Assembly: GCA_025766275.1 (NCBI GenBank)
Contig: JAFKAC010000014.1
Span: 992,001 to 1,056,000 of the forward strand
Direction: 5' to 3'
Source of the DNA: Lactarius indigo
Taxonomy: Eukaryota > Basidiomycota > Agaricomycetes > Russulales > Russulaceae
DNA: 64,000 bases
Shown: positions 47,382 to 57,272 of the stretch, in pieces
How positions within the stretch are numbered: position 1 is the first letter of the stretch
Layout of the letters: the number at the start of each line of letters is the position of its first letter
Notes under the pieces: generated by a model
What the model saw: the letters and a program-made list of their open reading frames with translations, nothing else
Told to the model about the DNA's origin: nothing
Database searches by the model: none
Translations under genes and position numbers: made by a program

Positions 47382-48572
47382 TCAAAGTGTAATGTCACTC
47401 ACGACCAGGCATACCCCGCTGTGAGCCTTCAAAAAATCAACACCAAATTTCCAAGATTTTACTGCACCCGGGTTATCCCTGACGTGGTGAAGCGTCGATT
47501 GAAAATCGTTATAATCAGGGTGGAGTTTGAGCTCGTCGATGAGACACCCCACAATTCGCTTGGTCCGTTCCGTTTTGGACGCCTTTCTGGTGGGACCCAT
47601 CTTTGCCCGCACGAATGATGATCGAGACGTATGACGATAAGTCGCTCTGAAGGGCCTGACACCGGCAGCTGTTGAGCAATCATGTCCAGTAGAACTTTGG
47701 CCGGTGTCGTCAACTGTAGTCGTCACGGCACCAGCGCCATCAAGAGCTGTAAAATTCGAACCTTTATCTGGGAAATCGGGCATTTTGCAGCCGGAGATAT
47801 TGGACGCCAGCGGTTGCCCATGGTTTGAGCCCTTCACACAGGTCAGCTGTCTCGTCGCAAGCCTTCGGGGCAGAAAATGAACTTGCATTGAAAGGGTGCT
47901 CTTGTTCCATGCCAAGGGGCGCATACAAAGCGAGGTTAGTGAAATCTAGTCCGTCGTCGAGACTGTAAGTTGGACCCGCTAGGCCCGGTCGTGAGGACAA
48001 GAGTCGTCGGATACCCCAACATGAGCATACCTGGCTTGTTGAAGTCGATTCCTGCACCCAACACGAATGGACTGGGCTCGTTGAAATCAAGCGCCGCTTC
48101 CTGAGTTGTTGCCCCTGTGACGTCGTTCGATTGGACCGGTATGGCACAGTGGTCTTCTGAAGGGAAATGGTGAGCGACGACGAGTCAGGTAGTACCCCAA
48201 CACGAACGCACCTAGTTTGCTCAAGTCGGTCACCTCCCCCTCAACGGGCTGCTCTGCACTCGCCACAGCAGCTTGATCCCTGTCGGAGCTCCCCAATACC
48301 TGCCGATCATTGCTTGAATGGGCCGATAGGACATGGCGGTCGTCTGAAGGGATGGGCAAGTTGGGCACGTTCGAGTCGATTGTCGCAACCTTACTGGCGG
48401 TCGCCACCCCCTCGACAGTACTCGGGTTCTCGGAGCTCCCCTGTACCTGCCCTTCGTCCTGGCTCTCGGGCTCCAAGGCACTCGCACGAATAGTAAAACC
48501 CAGCTCTTGATCGAGCAGTGCCGCGCAGATGGTCGCCATGTTCGTTTTTGAGGTCAGCTTTCCAAGTGTCAA
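47382..48572 (-). CDS. uncharacterised protein with repeated DFN/DGLDF motifs
   Basis: Four exons join into a 337-residue frame: 48572-48212, 48156-48031, 47978-47838 and 47767-47382. Donors are GTGCGT, GTATGC and GTGAAG; acceptors TTCAG, CCTAG and CCCAG. The N-terminal 120 residues are acidic and Ser-rich. The middle has similar short segments (LDFNEPSPFVLGAG, IDFNKP, LDDGLDFTNLALYAP). The C-terminal 70 residues are basic, then helical (KASKTERTKRIVGCLIDELK, DYNDFQSTLHHVRDNPGAVK). I do not recognise the family, and no signal peptide or membrane segment is seen. Consistent reading frame across three introns supports a real gene; a start further upstream is possible. Confidence 0.6.
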
Positions 48573-48924
48573 CGTGGGCCATTTTTCTATTTGAGATTTG
48601 ACGATATGCTGGAGGGCTGTTTTCGAGAGCCCGTGCCTGTGTAGACCTAGTTTGAGCAGACGACGCGTAGCGAGAAGTGTGGTGTGACACTCACAAATCG
48701 GACTCTCTCACTCGTCGATCTGTGTGGGCACGGCGCGTGCGCATCCTTGCAAAGCCTGCTTTCGGGTTGATGGGATGCTTCGGACGGGCGAGAGAAAAGG
48801 GGCTTCGGAAAGGCGAGTGAATGAAAAGGGGCTCAGGGGTGGGCCCAGGAAAGGGCCCGGGGACCCGGAGTATCGCTGGTGGGAGATGGCAAACGGAAAC
48901 GAAACGAATGAATAAAAAAAAATA

Positions 48925-49620
48925 CTAAAGGTTCGACTGTAGGAACGCTTTCGAAAGGCCTCGCGTCGCACCAAGACAAAAAAAGAAACGTCCGAAACGT
49001 CCTTAGAGTCCTTAGGAAGTCATCACAAAAAATGTTTCGAAGTGGCCTTAGGGCCTAACGAACGAAAGGGATGAATAATATAAGAAACATACCTCGAAAG
49101 GTTCGACTGTTAAGAACGTTTCACCAAAAAAGGTCCGAAATGTCCCTAGAGTCCTTAGGGAGCCACCACAAAAAACGCTTCGAAGTGGCCGTAGGGCCGA
49201 ACGAACGAAAGGGATGAATGAAACAAGAAACATACGTTCGAATGGTTCGACCGTTAAGAACGCTTCACCAAAAAAAGGACCGGAACGCCCCTAGAGTCCT
49301 TAGGGAGCCACCACGAAAAACGCTTCGAAGTGGCCTTAGGGGCCGAACGAACGAAAAGGACGAACGAAACAAGAAACATACGTTCGAATGGTTCGACTGT
49401 TAAGAACGCTTCACCAAAAAAAGGTCCGGGGCGTCCCTAGGGCCCTTAGGGAGCTACCGCAAAAAAAGCTTCGAACCGGCCTTGGGGTCCTTTTGATGTT
49501 TCGAGGGTGCGACTAAAAAGAGCCTTCGCGTTGCACCAAAAAAACGTCCGTAACAACCTTAGAGTCCTTAGGGGGCACCAATTGCAGGGGCACCGCAAGA
49601 AACCGCTTCGAACCATTTTC
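48925..49620. repeat. ~145-170 bp tandem repeat, four to five copies
   Basis: The segment GGTTCGACTGT-AAGAACGCTTCACC-AAAAAAGGTCC-CCTAGAGTCCTTAGGGAGC-ACC occurs at about 48931, 49101, 49244 and 49391, with a fifth diverged copy from about 49500. Each copy includes an A-rich stretch and an ACGAACGAAAGG block. Divergence between copies is higher than in the 46100 repeat. Confidence 0.8.
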
Positions 49621-50253
49621 GCGGACTTTCAGAGTCGTAGCGATCAGCAGTGGCGAGAGAAAAGGAAACGGCAGACGGCATCCTCCACATACAGGCGAGT
49701 CTCATGATGCCAGGAGGTAGGTGGAGGGCGAAGAGACCAGTGGAAAGTCACAGGGGAGCAGGCAGCGTGACAGTACCAGGAGAAAAATGGGTCCTATTCA
49801 TCCGAAACGTTCGCACGCCCACCCGCCATACACGGGTACACCAGGCCAGCGGTGGCGTCACCACGCATGTATTTGACGCCCAGGTACGGTGTGTCACGAC
49901 GTTACCGGTCACGGGCACCCGCGTCACCCTGGTGATCACCGCGACGCAGGGACATAAAGATACAAAGCCGGTCTTGGCGCGACAGGAAACACCAAAGTAG
50001 ATACAAGTGTACGTAAGCAGAGCTCGCGTGTGGGCTGAGGTTACCGAAAGGATATAAGTAAACGCCGGAGCAGATACACATGGCCACCTCAATATCAAGA
50101 GGAAACCGGGTTACGGGAAAAGGGGGGTTATTAAAAGGGAAAGTTGATGTCATCGCAAGCGTAGGGGCCTTTTAGGCACGAAACACAAAAAGGGGGTAGC
50201 ACTTACGGGGCTGTGCAGGGCACAGGGTGGCGAGTTGAGGTCGGAGAGCTCCT
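49621..50253. other. probable 3' flank of the non-LTR element
   Basis: No coding feature is seen. It lies directly downstream of the retrotransposon's second ORF and may contain its 3' untranslated region. No poly-A tail or target duplication could be identified, so the element's 3' end is not placed. Confidence 0.4.
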
Positions 50254-53200
50254 TCATCCAGGTTGACGTGGATGCCTTGGTTTGGATGCAGCTTTGGATG
50301 ACTGTAGGAATTTACAGAGTTGGTTCTCCAGCACATAAAAGATGCGGAGGGGGGTGGTGGTGTGATCAAGGAAGTGGTTGAAGGCCTTGGAGCGATGGTG
50401 CGCATACAGAGGGCACTGATAGATGATGTGTCGGAAGGAATAGGGTACCTTGCACGCGTGGCACATGGACTCTTCTATCGGAAGGTCGGGGTGGTGACAT
50501 AGGGTGTAGTCGGAGGTGAATGAGTGGAGGGTGGCAAGTTGCATGGCAGTGGCGTGGGTGCGTCGGGTGATAGGCACGTAATCGTCACTGGGCTTTTTGG
50601 GGGGTATGGCGGCCAGCCATAGGGGGTGGTTGCGTCCGTCCGGGGGGTGTGATGGGTGGATAGAGTGATAGTAAGCCCGGGGGGCAGACAGGTTGGATAT
50701 GTTTGCGCGCCATTCTTCGCCCCATGTGTGAAAGGCGGCGCTGCGGAGTTGTTTTTTGACCCATGTAACTGAGCGAATGGGGTTAGCCCTAGATGGGGGG
50801 GCTGTTTGGCAGGCGGATGCTACAGTCTTGAAGGCGTTGGAGTCAGGAGCTCTCTTCCGGTCAACAGGCGACCACACAAGGGAGATCCTCGTGTCCCTAG
50901 GCTGTGAGAAGAACGAGGATAAGGAGTAGTGCCATGTAAGTATTTCCCTCTGGTTCTCGAGGGAGTGGAAGTTCGTAATATGTGAGATAGCGCTCTCGTT
51001 ATTGGAGAGGATGAATATCGTATGTGGTGCCTCACGCGAGTACTCAGCTGTTATAAACTCCGCTGTCTTGGCGAGGCCAAACAGGGCAACATCATTGTCT
51101 TCCACCTCCGAGCCCATAGCCCATGATCTGACTACCGGAGGGCGCGCACCGTAGAAAACGTGGATCGCAGCCCCCCCAACGTGTTTGTTGTCATAGCGGT
51201 GTTTGTTGGTGATTTTTGTGACTAGTCGGATGACCATGCGGTCGGGGGACGGTTGGCTATAGAGCTGTTTCGTCCACTCCTTCCAGGGCCTAGGGTCACC
51301 CTTGCCCTCACAGTTCACGTGCTTGCCCCAGTTGGGAACCTCCCAGGGCGCAATGGCTGTGACGTCAACATGCTCAGTTAACAGAGGGTCAACCGAACTT
51401 GCAAGAACCTCCAAGGCAGTGGGGTGCTGTTGGGTACGTCCAGACCTAACCCGTAGTGATCTGTTACACACCACCCCTCCATTGCTGGAGTGTGGGCCGC
51501 TCTGGACCTCGCCTCTCCACTCCTCCCCGAGGCGGGTAAGAAGTTGAGAGGTTCGGGGAACGCGGAACAGTCTGAGGGAAGAAGAAGACGTTAGTTTGGT
51601 GAGGTATTGTTTAGCTGGAAGGATGCGGGTTAGTTCGTGCAATGGGCCGCGGGGTGCGGTGCGGAAGGAACCAGAGACGAGTCTGACTCCGTCATTTATT
51701 ACCTTCTGGACTTTGTTAATAAGTCCCTTATTACGCTTTTTGGTCATCCAGAGTTGGCATCCGTATGAAAGGACGGGGAGACATATTGCGTTGAATAGGA
51801 GGCGCCAGTTCGCGGAGCTGATACCGCGCCTGGTGTTTCCAAGGAGTTGAAGGGACTTGATCGATGCCCGAGCTCTGTTGCACATGGTGTCGACGTGTGG
51901 ATTCCAGTCGAGTTTGTGATTGATGAAGAAGCCGAGATACTGTATGTTGTCGGAGGCTGAAACCGCGTAGTAGGTATTGTGTGTTGGGTCTGGGAGGAAG
52001 AGCTTATTGGGGGGCGGGTCGTGTGATCTAGACCAGGGTTTTAGGAAAAAGATCAGTTCGGTCTTATCCGGTTCGCACTCGAGATTGGATCTGCGGAGCC
52101 AATTCTCGCAGAGTTGGTATCTATCACGTAAGGCTATGGTGACCTCATCCCACGAGTTGCCATGTGCAAAGATCAACCCGTCGTCAACATACATACCCAA
52201 AGTCGAGTTTTTGCATGTGTCGGGAGGTGCAAGTTTGAGGAGTGTTGAAGTGTAGATGGCGGATAAGATGGGCGAAATGGGAGAACCTTGGGGGGTGCCG
52301 ATTGGTTGTGGGCGTATGTCGTCTAGTTTGCTGTTGAAAGAAAGTTTGACCTTTTGGTCAGAAAGGAAAGATTCAATCCAGCCGAATATTTGCGGGGGGA
52401 AGCCAAGATTCTTGAGGGTGGCGACAAGGCGTCTACAATGGACATGGTCGAAGAAACCTTTGATATCAAAGAGTAGCGCGGCGCATTTCCTGTTAAGCCG
52501 GAATGCCGATTGGACGTCATGGATTAACGTAAGACCGGCGTCTAATGTAGACGAAAACCCGCGGGTTCCGAACTGGGTTGTGGGGAGAAGGGAATATTTG
52601 TCAGCGCAGAAGGTCAGACGTTTGGCCACTACTTTTTCAAGTAGTTTGCTGACGCATTCAATGAGAGAGATGGGTCGGTACGCTTTTGATACTAGGTAGC
52701 TTGGTTTCCCTGGTTTTGGGATGACCACCACCACCACTGTTTTCCAGATGGACGGATGGTACTGGGCGGTTAGCGCGGCATTAAAAAGAGAAACAATGTG
52801 GGTGGAGATGGCTTTCCATGCCATCTTGAGTATGGCCCAGGAAATTCCGGTTTCCCCAGGCGCAGAGTGATTGTCACACGCTCTGAGGAGGCGTTCAACT
52901 TCGTCTTCATTAATTTCCACGAAGTCTCTTGCGCTGATCGGTGGAGGGTCGTCCGACTGGGCAGGGGAAACATCTCCTAGGTCTTCGACAAAGAATTTTC
53001 TTGCAAGGATGCGGCCAATTTCGTCCTGTGAAAATTTGAGAGTGCCATCAGTGTCCGTGAGGGCTGGGATGCCCGATTCTCTTCGGCCAAGCCTCCACTT
53101 TGCGACTTCCCACACCGGCGATTCTGAGATGGTCTTGTTGTAATATGCGGTCTTCTTTGCCTTGGTGAGTTTGCGGAATTGGTTGACCCGCGTTTTGCGT

Positions 53201-54249
53201 TCTGGCGAGTCATGTGTGGTGTTGGCGATGGCATTGGCTGCGTCTCGGCATTCTTGGTCCCACCAAGGGTTGCCTTTGGGAGAGTGGGGTTTCTTGAGGC
53301 GCATGTGTGTGAGACACGCGGTGGTGATGGCATTTTGGAGGTCTATGGCTGCGTTTTCGATATCAAGGGGGTTAGTGGATTGGCACGGGGGCGGTAAGCG
53401 AGCGCTGATGTCATCCCGCCAACGCTTTTCGTCATCGTCTGATTGGAACGTCGGGGAGAAGGACTGTTTGGGGGCTTGTTTGTCCCCTCTATGAGTGCCT
53501 GTGAGGGACCAGGAGAAGGTCAGACCCGCATGGTCGGATCCTAAAGACGCTTCCCAGTCAATGGTTGGCGGAGTGAATGTTTCAAGGAGGGCGGCGTCAT
53601 TGAGCCAAACCAGGTCGAGGACGCTTTCGCGTTCCCCTTCCACACCTCGTCTTGTGATCACACCGGGGGAGCTGGAGAGGTTGAAAAGGTTAGTCGCTGC
53701 CCATTGTTCAAATTTGGCAGCATTGGGTGATCGAGGCCAACCTGGGGGTGACCAGGTCGGAGAGTGGAGGTTTAAGTCCCCTACCAATACTGTGGGAACT
53801 AGGGGGTCAATATCAAGGGCAAGTAAGGAGCGAAGTGCCGAAGCGTTGGCGGTGTCGTTGTAGAAGTTTATTAGTCGAAAAGTGTTGGTATGTATACGTA
53901 CGTCCACGACCATTAGTGATGGATGATGGCATATGTCGAGGCGCGGAATGAGTTGGGCAGGGTGAAGGCGGTATTTTGAGGCAAGGCGATCGTTTTTGGG
54001 GGCGTAGATCATTACTTTGGCTCTTTTGTCGTTAGTAAAGTAGGGGTAGAACATATTCCATTTGGGGTTTTTAACCCCTCCTAGAACGTCTACGCCATCT
54101 TTAAGTTTGTCGTTGCGGTTGGTACCGATGGTGCTAAACCAAGGTTCTTGAATACAGATGATGTCATGTTGGGTGTTGTCTTGTAAAAGAGCGTGAGAGA
54201 CCGTGTTTCTGCGGCGCATGTTGACAGATAAAATGGTTGTGCTATGCAT
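50254..54249 (-). CDS. retrotransposon ORF2: endonuclease-reverse transcriptase
   Basis: A 1331-residue polyprotein that nicks target DNA and copies the element RNA. The apurinic-type endonuclease (about 1-240) shows IICIQEPW, VGDLNLHSPTW and LGSDHAGLTFSW. The reverse transcriptase (about 490-800) shows YRPISLIECVSKLLEK, LLFDIKGFFDHV (catalytic Asp near 595), PQGSPISPILSAIYT and GMYVDDGLIF (near 685). An RNase H-like segment (about 1020-1150) has lost typical acids: SNNESAISHI stands where SD-SQAAI is usual. A CCHC motif near 1260 (CHACKVPYSFRHIIYQC) is standard for such ORFs. The start codon lies one base after the ORF1 stop, in TAATATG, which suggests translation by reinitiation. Confidence 0.9.
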   Translation of the reverse strand: MHSTTILSVNMRRRNTVSHALLQDNTQHDIICIQEPWFSTIGTNRNDKLKDGVDVLGGVKNPKWNMFYPYFTNDKRAKVMIYAPKNDRLASKYRLHPAQLIPRLDICHHPSLMVVDVRIHTNTFRLINFYNDTANASALRSLLALDIDPLVPTVLVGDLNLHSPTWSPPGWPRSPNAAKFEQWAATNLFNLSSSPGVITRRGVEGERESVLDLVWLNDAALLETFTPPTIDWEASLGSDHAGLTFSWSLTGTHRGDKQAPKQSFSPTFQSDDDEKRWRDDISARLPPPCQSTNPLDIENAAIDLQNAITTACLTHMRLKKPHSPKGNPWWDQECRDAANAIANTTHDSPERKTRVNQFRKLTKAKKTAYYNKTISESPVWEVAKWRLGRRESGIPALTDTDGTLKFSQDEIGRILARKFFVEDLGDVSPAQSDDPPPISARDFVEINEDEVERLLRACDNHSAPGETGISWAILKMAWKAISTHIVSLFNAALTAQYHPSIWKTVVVVVIPKPGKPSYLVSKAYRPISLIECVSKLLEKVVAKRLTFCADKYSLLPTTQFGTRGFSSTLDAGLTLIHDVQSAFRLNRKCAALLFDIKGFFDHVHCRRLVATLKNLGFPPQIFGWIESFLSDQKVKLSFNSKLDDIRPQPIGTPQGSPISPILSAIYTSTLLKLAPPDTCKNSTLGMYVDDGLIFAHGNSWDEVTIALRDRYQLCENWLRRSNLECEPDKTELIFFLKPWSRSHDPPPNKLFLPDPTHNTYYAVSASDNIQYLGFFINHKLDWNPHVDTMCNRARASIKSLQLLGNTRRGISSANWRLLFNAICLPVLSYGCQLWMTKKRNKGLINKVQKVINDGVRLVSGSFRTAPRGPLHELTRILPAKQYLTKLTSSSSLRLFRVPRTSQLLTRLGEEWRGEVQSGPHSSNGGVVCNRSLRVRSGRTQQHPTALEVLASSVDPLLTEHVDVTAIAPWEVPNWGKHVNCEGKGDPRPWKEWTKQLYSQPSPDRMVIRLVTKITNKHRYDNKHVGGAAIHVFYGARPPVVRSWAMGSEVEDNDVALFGLAKTAEFITAEYSREAPHTIFILSNNESAISHITNFHSLENQREILTWHYSLSSFFSQPRDTRISLVWSPVDRKRAPDSNAFKTVASACQTAPPSRANPIRSVTWVKKQLRSAAFHTWGEEWRANISNLSAPRAYYHSIHPSHPPDGRNHPLWLAAIPPKKPSDDYVPITRRTHATAMQLATLHSFTSDYTLCHHPDLPIEESMCHACKVPYSFRHIIYQCPLYAHHRSKAFNHFLDHTTTPLRIFYVLENQLCKFLQSSKAASKPRHPRQPG

Positions 54250-54250
54250 A

Positions 54251-55846
54251 TTAAACGATGTTAGTAGGGTTGGCGCTGATGTCGTTGAAGGAAGCGAGGA
54301 TCTCTTCGATCACTCTCCATTGGTCTTGTTGGGAGGGTAGTGCTGTGAAATATCGGAAGTCAATGGCATTAACGAGGAATTCGGAAATTGCCGGGGAGAT
54401 GATAACGTTTTTCCCAAAGAGTAGGAAAAGAACGTCTATAATCTTGGCTTTGAGTTCTTTTTGTTTGGCGAGTTCTTCTGGGGTTGGTTCTGGTACAAAG
54501 ACTTCATTAGCGAAGGCGAATCTTTGTTCTCTTGGGATGGAGTGGAGGAGGTAGAGACGTGCTGTAAGGGGTGTCGGGGTGTCTTCGCTTATTCTGTATT
54601 GGTCAGCAATACTCTCGAGTTCAATGTCAGCAACTTTGTCAGGGTGTAGGAGGCGATAGTGGTCGTGGATGTGTTGAGAAATGAGGGGGAAATTGGCCTT
54701 GACGGCGAGGCGTGCTTCGATGCTATCGATACCCACAAACTTACCGTCTCCTTTGCCATTCCATTCAATGTCGTACTTGTTTAGGATTTCAAGCTCTTCC
54801 TCGTAGTCCGCATGGGGTACAAGAGCCCGGAAGGCTTTCTGAGTGTCCTGGATGGAAGCGACATGATGATCAAAGATAACTGGGACCGTCTTCCAGTCGG
54901 GAAGGCCGGAAGGTGAAGTATTGAACGCTCCTCCTATTGTGTGAGCTGCGGGAGGAGCAGATGTCGCGGTGAGGGGGCGTGCGGGAACTTTCGACGTGAT
55001 GCGTCCTTTGTTTGCCGCAAACGAGGCAGAGCCAGGGACATTGGCATTATGTTGGGCGATAGGGTTCTGTTGCTTGCGTTGTTTCTTCCGATTTACGGGG
55101 ACAAAGGGGGTTTCGTCTAAGTCGTCCACCCTAGCCTGGGGTTCGGCACCTGCAGACACTGACGTGCCCGAAGGGCCCGCAGCCGGGGGTGCGTTCACCT
55201 TCTCCTTACCCTTGACAGAGGGTTTAGAGGGGGCAGCAGGGATGTCGGAAATAGTTGCGAGCGCGGGGGGTTTGAACGTAAGTTTGAGGGGGCATTGCAT
55301 AGAGCGGGCGTTGTGCTTAGGACTCTTGCAGTTTAGGCAGGGGAAGCGGCAGAAGCATCGGCCCGCTTCCTTGTGTTCGGCGGAGCGGGGGCAATGGAAA
55401 TTGTGTTGGTTGGTGTGGTGGGAACCACCACATATGTGACATACGATGGAGTTGCGCGGAACCTGGCATGCAGCGGTGTCCATGGCATGGCCTATCTTGT
55501 GGCAGCGTCCACACATGACTAAGGTGGGGTTGTCGCCAGTGATGACAAAGTGGACAGGTTCGCTGAACATGAACAGTCCGTCACGTTTGACTTGTTTGGC
55601 AATGGAGCCGTCTTCATCAACATAGGCCAGATTGACCGTCGAGTGAGAGAGGTTGGGGAGGTTATGGGGGCTGGCTTGCCAATGAGGAGGGATGCAGATA
55701 CAGGCGTCGGTGAAGACTGGGTTGCGTCTGAGTTCTTCTGTGAGCTGATCGGAGTCATGGATGGACCTGTCGGCGTCTGTGGTACAGCCAATGATCCGGC
55801 ATGACTTCCATAACTGATGGGCCAACCGACGGTGAGAATCTTTCAT
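54251..55846 (-). CDS. retrotransposon ORF1: nucleic-acid-binding protein
   Basis: A 531-residue gag-like protein expected to package element RNA. Three cysteine motifs follow each other at residues 112-127 (CGRCHKIGHAMDTAAC), 136-152 (CHICGGSHHTNQHNFHC) and 170-185 (CLNCKSPKHNARSMQC). The rest is Pro/Ala-rich linker and a C-terminal region with helices. The N-terminal 15 residues are encoded by the last unit of a short repeat (55805-55920), so the original start may have been further upstream. The stop TAA is followed at once by the ORF2 start. Confidence 0.85.
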   Translation of the reverse strand: MKDSHRRLAHQLWKSCRIIGCTTDADRSIHDSDQLTEELRRNPVFTDACICIPPHWQASPHNLPNLSHSTVNLAYVDEDGSIAKQVKRDGLFMFSEPVHFVITGDNPTLVMCGRCHKIGHAMDTAACQVPRNSIVCHICGGSHHTNQHNFHCPRSAEHKEAGRCFCRFPCLNCKSPKHNARSMQCPLKLTFKPPALATISDIPAAPSKPSVKGKEKVNAPPAAGPSGTSVSAGAEPQARVDDLDETPFVPVNRKKQRKQQNPIAQHNANVPGSASFAANKGRITSKVPARPLTATSAPPAAHTIGGAFNTSPSGLPDWKTVPVIFDHHVASIQDTQKAFRALVPHADYEEELEILNKYDIEWNGKGDGKFVGIDSIEARLAVKANFPLISQHIHDHYRLLHPDKVADIELESIADQYRISEDTPTPLTARLYLLHSIPREQRFAFANEVFVPEPTPEELAKQKELKAKIIDVLFLLFGKNVIISPAISEFLVNAIDFRYFTALPSQQDQWRVIEEILASFNDISANPTNIV

Positions 55847-55920
55847 ATGTCATGGGCCAGCCGATGTCGGCCGACGGCAAAGAATCTCCCAAGACTCATG
55901 GGTCAACCGACGTCGGCTCG
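55805..55920. repeat. ~42-bp repeat at the retrotransposon 5' end
   Basis: Three copies of a block with ATGGGCCAACCGACG-TCGGC and GAATCT lie at about 55815, 55851 and 55899. They span the ORF1 start and the 5' edge of the element. They could be internal promoter repeats, as seen at LINE 5' ends, or flanking DNA. Confidence 0.55.
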
Positions 55921-56029
55921 GACGGACAAAATGTATAAATACCTCCGAGTGAGATGACCGAACGCAAACCAAGGGTGTATTGTCAGGAGAATCACATTAG
56001 ACATTTTCAAAGATATGGGATATATGGCA

Positions 56030-56945
56030 TCAAGGACCATCATTCTCGGACAGATGATCGTGATTATTGTCCGAGAGTATATCTCGGACGGACAGCTAAG
56101 AAGTACATCCGAGAACACATCTCAGACGGATGGCTAATATCACCGTCCGAGAGACTATCTCGGACGGATGCTTAAGATCTACGTCCGAGAACGTATCTCG
56201 GACGGATGCTTAAGATCTACGTCCGAGAACGTATCTCGGACGGATGGCTAAGATCTACGTCTGAGATACTATCTCGGACGGATGCTTAAGATCTACGTCC
56301 GAGATACTATCTCGGACGGATGCTTAAGATCTACGTCCGAGAACGTATCTTGGACGGATGGCTAAGATCTATGTCCGAGATACTATCTCGGACGGATGCT
56401 TAAGATCTACGTCCGAGATACGTTCTCGGACGGATGCTTAAGATCTATGTCCAGGATACTATCTCGGACGGATGCTTAAGATCTACGTCCGAGAATGTAT
56501 CTCGGACGGATGCTTAAGATCTACATCCGAGATACGTTCTCGGACGGATGCTTAAGATCTACGTCCGAGATAGTATCTCGGACGGATGCTTAAGATCTAC
56601 GTCCGAGATACTATCTCGGACGGATGGCTAAGATCTACGTCCGAGAACATATCTCGGATGGTTGGTGAAGAACCACATCCAACAATATATCTCAGACAGA
56701 TGATTGAGAACGTCGTCCGAGGTATACTCTTGGACAGATTATCAAGGATATTGTCCAAGATATATTCTTGGACAGATGATCAAGAGCATTGTCTGAGATG
56801 TATTCTTGGACAGATGATCATGAACATTGTCCAAGAATATATCTCGGACAGATGATTAGGCACATTGTCCGAGAATGTATCTCGGACAGATGATCAAGAA
56901 CATTGTCCGAGAATATATCTCGGACACATTATTGTGTATACAGAT
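56030..56945. repeat. 38-bp palindromic satellite
   Basis: About 24 copies with a 38-bp period. In the homogeneous core (56130-56670) each copy has a 15-bp connector, GATGCTTAAGATCTA, and a palindrome: arm CGTCCGAGA, a 5-nt spacer, arm TCTCGGACG. With spacer TACTA the palindrome extends to 11-bp arms. Flanking copies (before 56130 and after 56700) are more diverged. No coding sense. It lies between the retrotransposon and the 3' end of the KDZ gene. Confidence 0.95.
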
Positions 56946-57272
56946 CAATAATAGGTCTTGATCATGCCCACCGACAATATATCTCAGGCAGATAACTGCG
57001 AACACCCTTCATGATGTGATCTCAAACAGATTACTGTGTCTTCTTTGACAGTATATGTCAGACAGGTGATAATTACCACCTTCAAAAAGTATATCTTCGA
57101 GAGCTCATATCAGTAGCCACCTATTACCAGGAAGCCCCTTGTAAGAATACATCTTATACTGATAACCCAAATTACTTCTGGACACCATCTCTTGGAAATG
57201 TTGCACAAATGATATATTCTTCGATGCTGTTCAATGTCATCTGCCCAAGATATGGGCCCACAGTAATCTGAT
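56946..57272. other. 3' flank of the KDZ transposase gene
   Basis: Decayed remains of satellite-like motifs (CAGACAGAT, CTCAGGCAGAT) up to about 57070, then AT-rich sequence. No gene seen. Confidence 0.5.

Larger units (their letters stand above)
50254..55846 (-). mobile_element. non-LTR retrotransposon, Tad-like
   Basis: Two-ORF LINE-type element with ORF1 (three zinc knuckles) and ORF2 (endonuclease, reverse transcriptase, RNase H-like region, C-terminal zinc knuckle). This layout is that of Tad-like fungal elements of the I group. Both frames are open over their full length, so the copy is young. The 5' end is near 55850-55920, where short repeats and then the palindromic satellite begin; ORF1 looks short at its N-terminus, so some 5' truncation is likely. 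Confidence 0.85.

Noticed and set aside
53162..53494. Plus-strand open frames inside the retrotransposon, such as 110 codons
   Set aside because: They are shadows of ORF2, which has clear endonuclease and reverse transcriptase motifs on the other strand.
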